DNA of 64,000 nucleotides from Brevundimonas sp. SH203 (GTDB lineage Bacteria > Pseudomonadota > Alphaproteobacteria > Caulobacterales > Caulobacteraceae): the NCBI RefSeq assembly GCF_002157625.1, contig NZ_BDMM01000001.1, positions 248,001 through 312,000 of the forward strand, in the 5' to 3' direction. Below are positions 58,513 through 64,000 of the stretch, piece by piece. The first letter of the stretch is position 1. Each line of letters begins with the position of its first letter. The notes under the pieces were generated by a model. The model did no database searches. It was not told the DNA's origin and was given only the letters and a program-made list of their open reading frames with translations. A program made the translations under genes and the position numbers.

Positions 58513-59109
58513 TTACTTCATCGCATCCAGCAGGGCCTGGGCGCGGTCGCGGTGCGCGGTCACGGGCGCGACCAATTCGCGGGCCAGGGTCGATAGGGCC
58601 GGCGCGTCCGTATTGCCGGCGAAACCGTTGAGCAGGGTCAGGGTCTCGTTATGGGCCGCGACCTGCTGGTTCAGATAGACCTTGTCGAAGTCGCCCGGCG
58701 TGGCGGCGTTCAGATTGTCGATCAACCCCTTGCGGCGTTCGTCCAGCGCGGTCGGGACGGTCACGTTGGGACCGGCGGTGGCGACGGCGGCGCCCAGCTT
58801 CTCGCCGGCGGCCGTGTGATCCTTGGTGATCATGGCGGCCAGAGCCTTCACATCGGCGTTGGTGGATTTGGCGGCGGCGATCTTGGCCGCTTCCAACTCA
58901 TACATATTGCCGGTTCCAAGGCCGGTGACGAAGCCATCGACGGTGTTGGCGCCCATGGTCATGGCCGAGGTCTGGCCGACCACGCCCGAGGTCGCGTCCT
59001 GGGTGGCGTTGACGGCTTCGCTGGTGTTCTGGGCGGCGCTGTCGCCGCCCTGGTTGCAGGCGGCGAGAAGGGCCAGCGAGGCGACGCTGGCGATGGCGAG
59101 ATATTTCAT
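58513..59109 (-). CDS. DUF4142 ferritin-like lipoprotein
   Basis: 198 residues with a lipoprotein signal (SLALLAACN, lipidated Cys about residue 18), a low-complexity polar stretch, then a four-helix DUF4142 domain: FVTGLGTGNMYELEAAKIAA, AAMITKDHTAAGEKL, DKVYLNQQVAAHNETLTLLN, and AHRDRAQALLD. Such proteins are envelope components often induced by general stress. A GGAAC-N17-GGTT pair upstream (59137-59162) fits the EcfG/sigma-T promoter type. Function unknown. Confidence 0.85.
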   Translation of the reverse strand: MKYLAIASVASLALLAACNQGGDSAAQNTSEAVNATQDATSGVVGQTSAMTMGANTVDGFVTGLGTGNMYELEAAKIAAAKSTNADVKALAAMITKDHTAAGEKLGAAVATAGPNVTVPTALDERRKGLIDNLNAATPGDFDKVYLNQQVAAHNETLTLLNGFAGNTDAPALSTLARELVAPVTAHRDRAQALLDAMK

Positions 59110-59136
59110 TGGAACAGTCTCCCTATGGACTGACCA

Positions 59137-59162
59137 AACCCATCACGCGGCCGTGAGGTTCC
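59137..59162 (-). promoter_or_regulatory. Candidate EcfG/sigma-T-type promoter for the DUF4142 gene
   Basis: On the minus strand GGAAC (59158-59162), 17 bases, GGTT (59137-59140). EcfG-controlled promoters in alphaproteobacteria have GGAAC then about 16-18 bases then (C/G)GTT. It lies 28 bases before the start codon. Only consensus matching; no test of activity. Confidence 0.45.
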
Positions 59163-59250
59163 GAAATATCAAAAGCTTAGCTATAAGGTTACAGGGTGAA
59201 AGGGCTGACGAAGGAAACGCCGACTTGACGCTGATGGTCGCCATACCGGC

Positions 59251-59649
59251 TCATGAGGCGAGTTCGGGAAGGCTGTATTCCAGATCGTAGCGGTGTTCGC
59301 CCTTGTCGATCGTCAGGTGGAAGACGCCGCTTATGCCCGCCAGATCCCCCGTCCCCGAACCGGGAACGATGGTGATCAGCAACGCCTGTCCCTCCGCCGT
59401 CATGACGCCTCGATGGACCAGCACGAAACTGCCGTTGCGCCCGTTCACCGCGCCCGTCACGCGCTCCATGGCGACATAGGCCCCGGACTGACCGTCGCGG
59501 ACGGCCAGCATCTCCCCCGCGCCGGTTCCCTCGATCCCGCCGTGAAAGGTCTTGGCCAGGATCATGCGGCCCGGCAGGTCGGGGGCGGCGTCGGAGTCCG
59601 CTGGCGCGGGCGTTATGGAGACCTGGAAGGTTCCGGCGGCGTGCGACAT
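59251..59649 (-). CDS. DUF3224 domain protein
   Basis: 132-residue single-domain protein of predicted beta-barrel character. GTFQVSITPAPADSD at the start, MILAKTFHGGIEGTGAGEML, GAYVAMERVTGAVNGRNGSF, VLVHRGVMTAEGQAL and ISGVFHLTIDKGEHRYDLEY are DUF3224 hallmarks. These resemble allene-oxide-cyclase-like barrels, and their role is unknown. No signal peptide. The gene follows a short coding ORF and dnaE, with AGGAGA before the ATG. Confidence 0.85.
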   Translation of the reverse strand: MSHAAGTFQVSITPAPADSDAAPDLPGRMILAKTFHGGIEGTGAGEMLAVRDGQSGAYVAMERVTGAVNGRNGSFVLVHRGVMTAEGQALLITIVPGSGTGDLAGISGVFHLTIDKGEHRYDLEYSLPELAS

Positions 59650-59661
59650 TAAGGTTTTCTC

Positions 59662-59738
59662 CTAAATAGCGGGCGGCTTGGGATCGGCGGCGGCGGCCCC
59701 GGTCAGACCGAGACTCAAAGCCAGAAGCGCGCCGATCA

Positions 59739-59739
<1 letters not shown>
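59662..59739 (-). CDS. 25-residue signal-peptide-like ORF coupled to dnaE
   Basis: Starts on the last base of the dnaE stop codon (TGATG). The product is MIGALLALSLGLTGAAAA followed by seven residues (DPKPPAI): almost wholly a Sec-type hydrophobic leader with an AAAA-D cleavage-like site. It could be a leader peptide, a tiny membrane or exported peptide, or a remnant of a longer gene. Translational coupling and hydrophobic design argue for a real frame, but length makes chance possible. Confidence 0.35.
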
Positions 59740-63203
<3,464 letters not shown>

Positions 63204-63449
63204 TGGATCTCCGTCTCGGGCGGCGACGCAAAGTCCGCCACCATCACACCTGCTGCGAGTCTCACATCCTGCGCCGGGCGGCCATCGCAAACCAGAGGCC
63301 CGGCTTCATCATCCCCAGAAGAGCCACGAACCGACGGCCGCCCGCACATGAAAAAACAGAGTCTGAATCGTCTGAACTTCGCCTATCGCCTTGATTTCCT
63401 TGATTTCCTTGACGCCGAATTCAGACGGTATCCACCGACGTCTGAATTC
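63204..63449. other. Non-coding stretch between dnaE and the SOS microprotein, with GTCTGA repeats
   Basis: No supportable gene. GTCTGAA occurs at 63361-63367, 63370-63376 and 63440-63446, and its complement TTCAGAC at 63420-63426; further TCAGAC at 63450-63455 and 63533-63538 lie in the microprotein gene. TGATTTCCT is repeated directly at 63392-63410. GTCTGA at 63450-63455 (minus strand) can pair with TCAGAC at 63440-63445 as a 6-bp hairpin at the microprotein stop. Confidence 0.5.
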
Positions 63450-63545
63450 TCAGACGGCGGTGACGCTGAACGCCAGGGTCCAGACCATCCACACGAAGCC
63501 GCCGCAGCAGGCCAGGGACAACATATCTCTCATCAGACGGGGCAT
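63450..63545 (-). CDS. 31-residue single-TM microprotein, SOS-regulated; SidA-like cell division inhibitor candidate
   Basis: ATG 63545 with AGGAA five bases upstream, 31 codons, TGA at 63450-63452. The product has a positive N-terminus (MPRLMRD), then a hydrophobic, Cys/Trp-containing segment LACCGGFVWMVWTLAFSV that would cross the membrane once, and a short tail. Its sigma70-like promoter carries two perfect GTTC-N7-GTTC boxes. C. crescentus SidA is a 29-residue, LexA-repressed inner-membrane peptide that blocks division through FtsW/FtsN, and I recall its gene as beside dnaE. Size, topology, regulation and location agree; I could not align the two sequences, so I do not assign the name. 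Confidence 0.72.
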   Translation of the reverse strand: MPRLMRDMLSLACCGGFVWMVWTLAFSVTAV

Positions 63546-63567
63546 GGCTTTCCTGAACCTCGCAACT

Positions 63568-63582
63568 GTTCCTTATTCGTTC
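63568..63582 (-). promoter_or_regulatory. SOS (LexA) box 1 of the microprotein gene
   Basis: Perfect GTTC-N7-GTTC on the plus strand, read as GAAC-N7-GAAC from the gene's side. It covers the inferred -10 (TAGAAC, 63579-63584) and the start of the transcript. Confidence 0.85.
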
Positions 63583-63607
63583 TATGTTCTATGTATGTTC
63601 CCGTCAA
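63579..63607 (-). promoter_or_regulatory. Inferred promoter of the SOS microprotein
   Basis: On the minus strand -35 TTGACG (63602-63607), 17-base spacer (63585-63601), -10 TAGAAC (63579-63584). The lexA promoter has the same form: TTGACA, 17 bases, CAGAAC, with the GAAC of an SOS box in the -10. Confidence 0.65.
63586..63600 (-). promoter_or_regulatory. SOS (LexA) box 2 of the microprotein gene
   Basis: Second perfect GTTC-N7-GTTC, three bases beyond the first box and filling the 17-base promoter spacer between -10 and -35. Two LexA dimers bound side by side would fully cover the promoter. Confidence 0.85.
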
Positions 63608-63677
63608 GCGCCCGCCGTCGGGAAACCGAATGTCTCTGGCCGACGTATTGCCAATCAGATGACGAAAGGTCATGGCG

Positions 63678-64000
63678 ATGCGGTTCAGGGTTTCCCTTCT
63701 GGCGGCGGCGGTCTTGGTGGCGGCGCCGGTCGTTTACGCCCAGGCGCGTGCGCCGACGTTGCAGACCGCGATTTTCGCCGGCGGCTGTTTCTGGTCCGAG
63801 GAAAAGGCGTTCGACGGCCTGCCCGGCGTGCGATCCGCCGTTTCGGGCTTCGTCGGCGGGCATACGGCTAATCCGACCTATGAGCAGGTGGTGCGCGGCG
63901 GTACCGGCCATATGGAGGCGGTGCAGGTTACGTTCGATCCGCGCGTGGTCAGCTATCGCACCCTGGTGGATCGCTATTGGCGCACCATCGACCCGACCGA
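63678..64000 (+). CDS. msrA: Peptide-methionine (S)-S-oxide reductase, exported, C-terminus outside window
   Basis: Reduces methionine sulfoxide in proteins. The visible 107 codons give a signal peptide ([19 protein letters not shown], so periplasmic) and the MsrA core: catalytic Cys in [53 protein letters not shown] and [16 protein letters not shown] chose ATG 63678 with AAAGGT seven bases upstream; ATG 63672 is only one to two bases from it. Divergent from the SOS microprotein gene. A GGAAA (63621) and CGTA (63644) pair upstream faintly resembles an ECF-type promoter, but the fit is poor. Confidence 0.93.
   Translation, partial: MRFRVSLLAAAVLVAAPVVYAQARAPTLQTAIFAGGCFWSEEKAFDGLPGVRSAVSGFVGGHTANPTYEQVVRGGTGHMEAVQVTFDPRVVSYRTLVDRYWRTIDPT

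Noticed and set aside
63258..63313. 16-codon minus-strand ORF between dnaE and the SOS microprotein
   Set aside because: No ribosome binding site, no promoter evidence, and too short to judge from sequence.

Overview
The window is GC-rich, almost fully coding DNA from an alphaproteobacterial chromosome, most likely Caulobacterales (Brevundimonas or a close relative). This rests on GTTC-N7-GTTC SOS boxes, lipid A synthesis through LpxI, a long run of genes from dnaE and rpsB to lpxB, the block lexA-comEC-gltX-gltA, and frequent GTG/TTG starts with 4-base start/stop overlaps. Genus is inference. I found no IS element, prophage, CRISPR array, rRNA or tRNA.

Layout. 1-4975 (minus): a truncated SPFH protein, a DUF3089 protein, and an inner-core LPS operon kdsA-hldE-hldD. 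5088-8629 (plus): photolyase, cyclopropane fatty acid synthase, sulfurtransferase. 8635-11115 (minus): a DAACS symporter and an orphan solute-binding lipoprotein. 11194-17288 (plus): metC, an O-antigen ligase-like membrane protein, parE, a GlcD-type FAD oxidoreductase. 17289-18033: a 745-base gene-free stretch with REP-like palindromes. 18034-27171: yaaA, bdhA with a patatin phospholipase, sua5 and cytochrome b561 (minus), acyl-CoA dehydrogenase, an S9 peptidase, a GNAT acetyltransferase, and a 52-residue membrane protein. 27276-30313 (minus): tpiA-secG-pyrG. 30454-36585 (plus): ppiD-trpE, then trpG-trpD-trpC, with a small opposite-strand membrane protein between trpE and trpG. 36646-42410: lexA behind two SOS boxes, comEC (minus), gltX, gltA and a terminator.

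42417-58289 (minus) is the envelope and translation super-operon: rpsB, tsf, pyrH, frr, uppS, cdsA, dxr, rseP, bamA, ompH/skp, lpxD, fabZ, lpxA, lpxI, lpxB and a FUSC protein. It joins translation factors to isoprenoid and phospholipid precursors, outer-membrane assembly and lipid A synthesis. 58513-64000: a DUF4142 lipoprotein behind a possible EcfG-type promoter, a DUF3224 protein, a 25-residue ORF coupled to dnaE, dnaE, a 31-residue single-TM microprotein behind two SOS boxes, and the start of an exported MsrA.

The strongest discovery is the 31-residue ORF at 63450-63545. It sits upstream of dnaE, has a good ribosome binding site, and its sigma70-like promoter is covered by two perfect GTTC-N7-GTTC boxes. 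This is what a SidA-type SOS-induced division inhibitor should look like, and it was too short for ordinary gene calling. The lexA promoter has the same arrangement, so the window holds both the repressor and one likely target.
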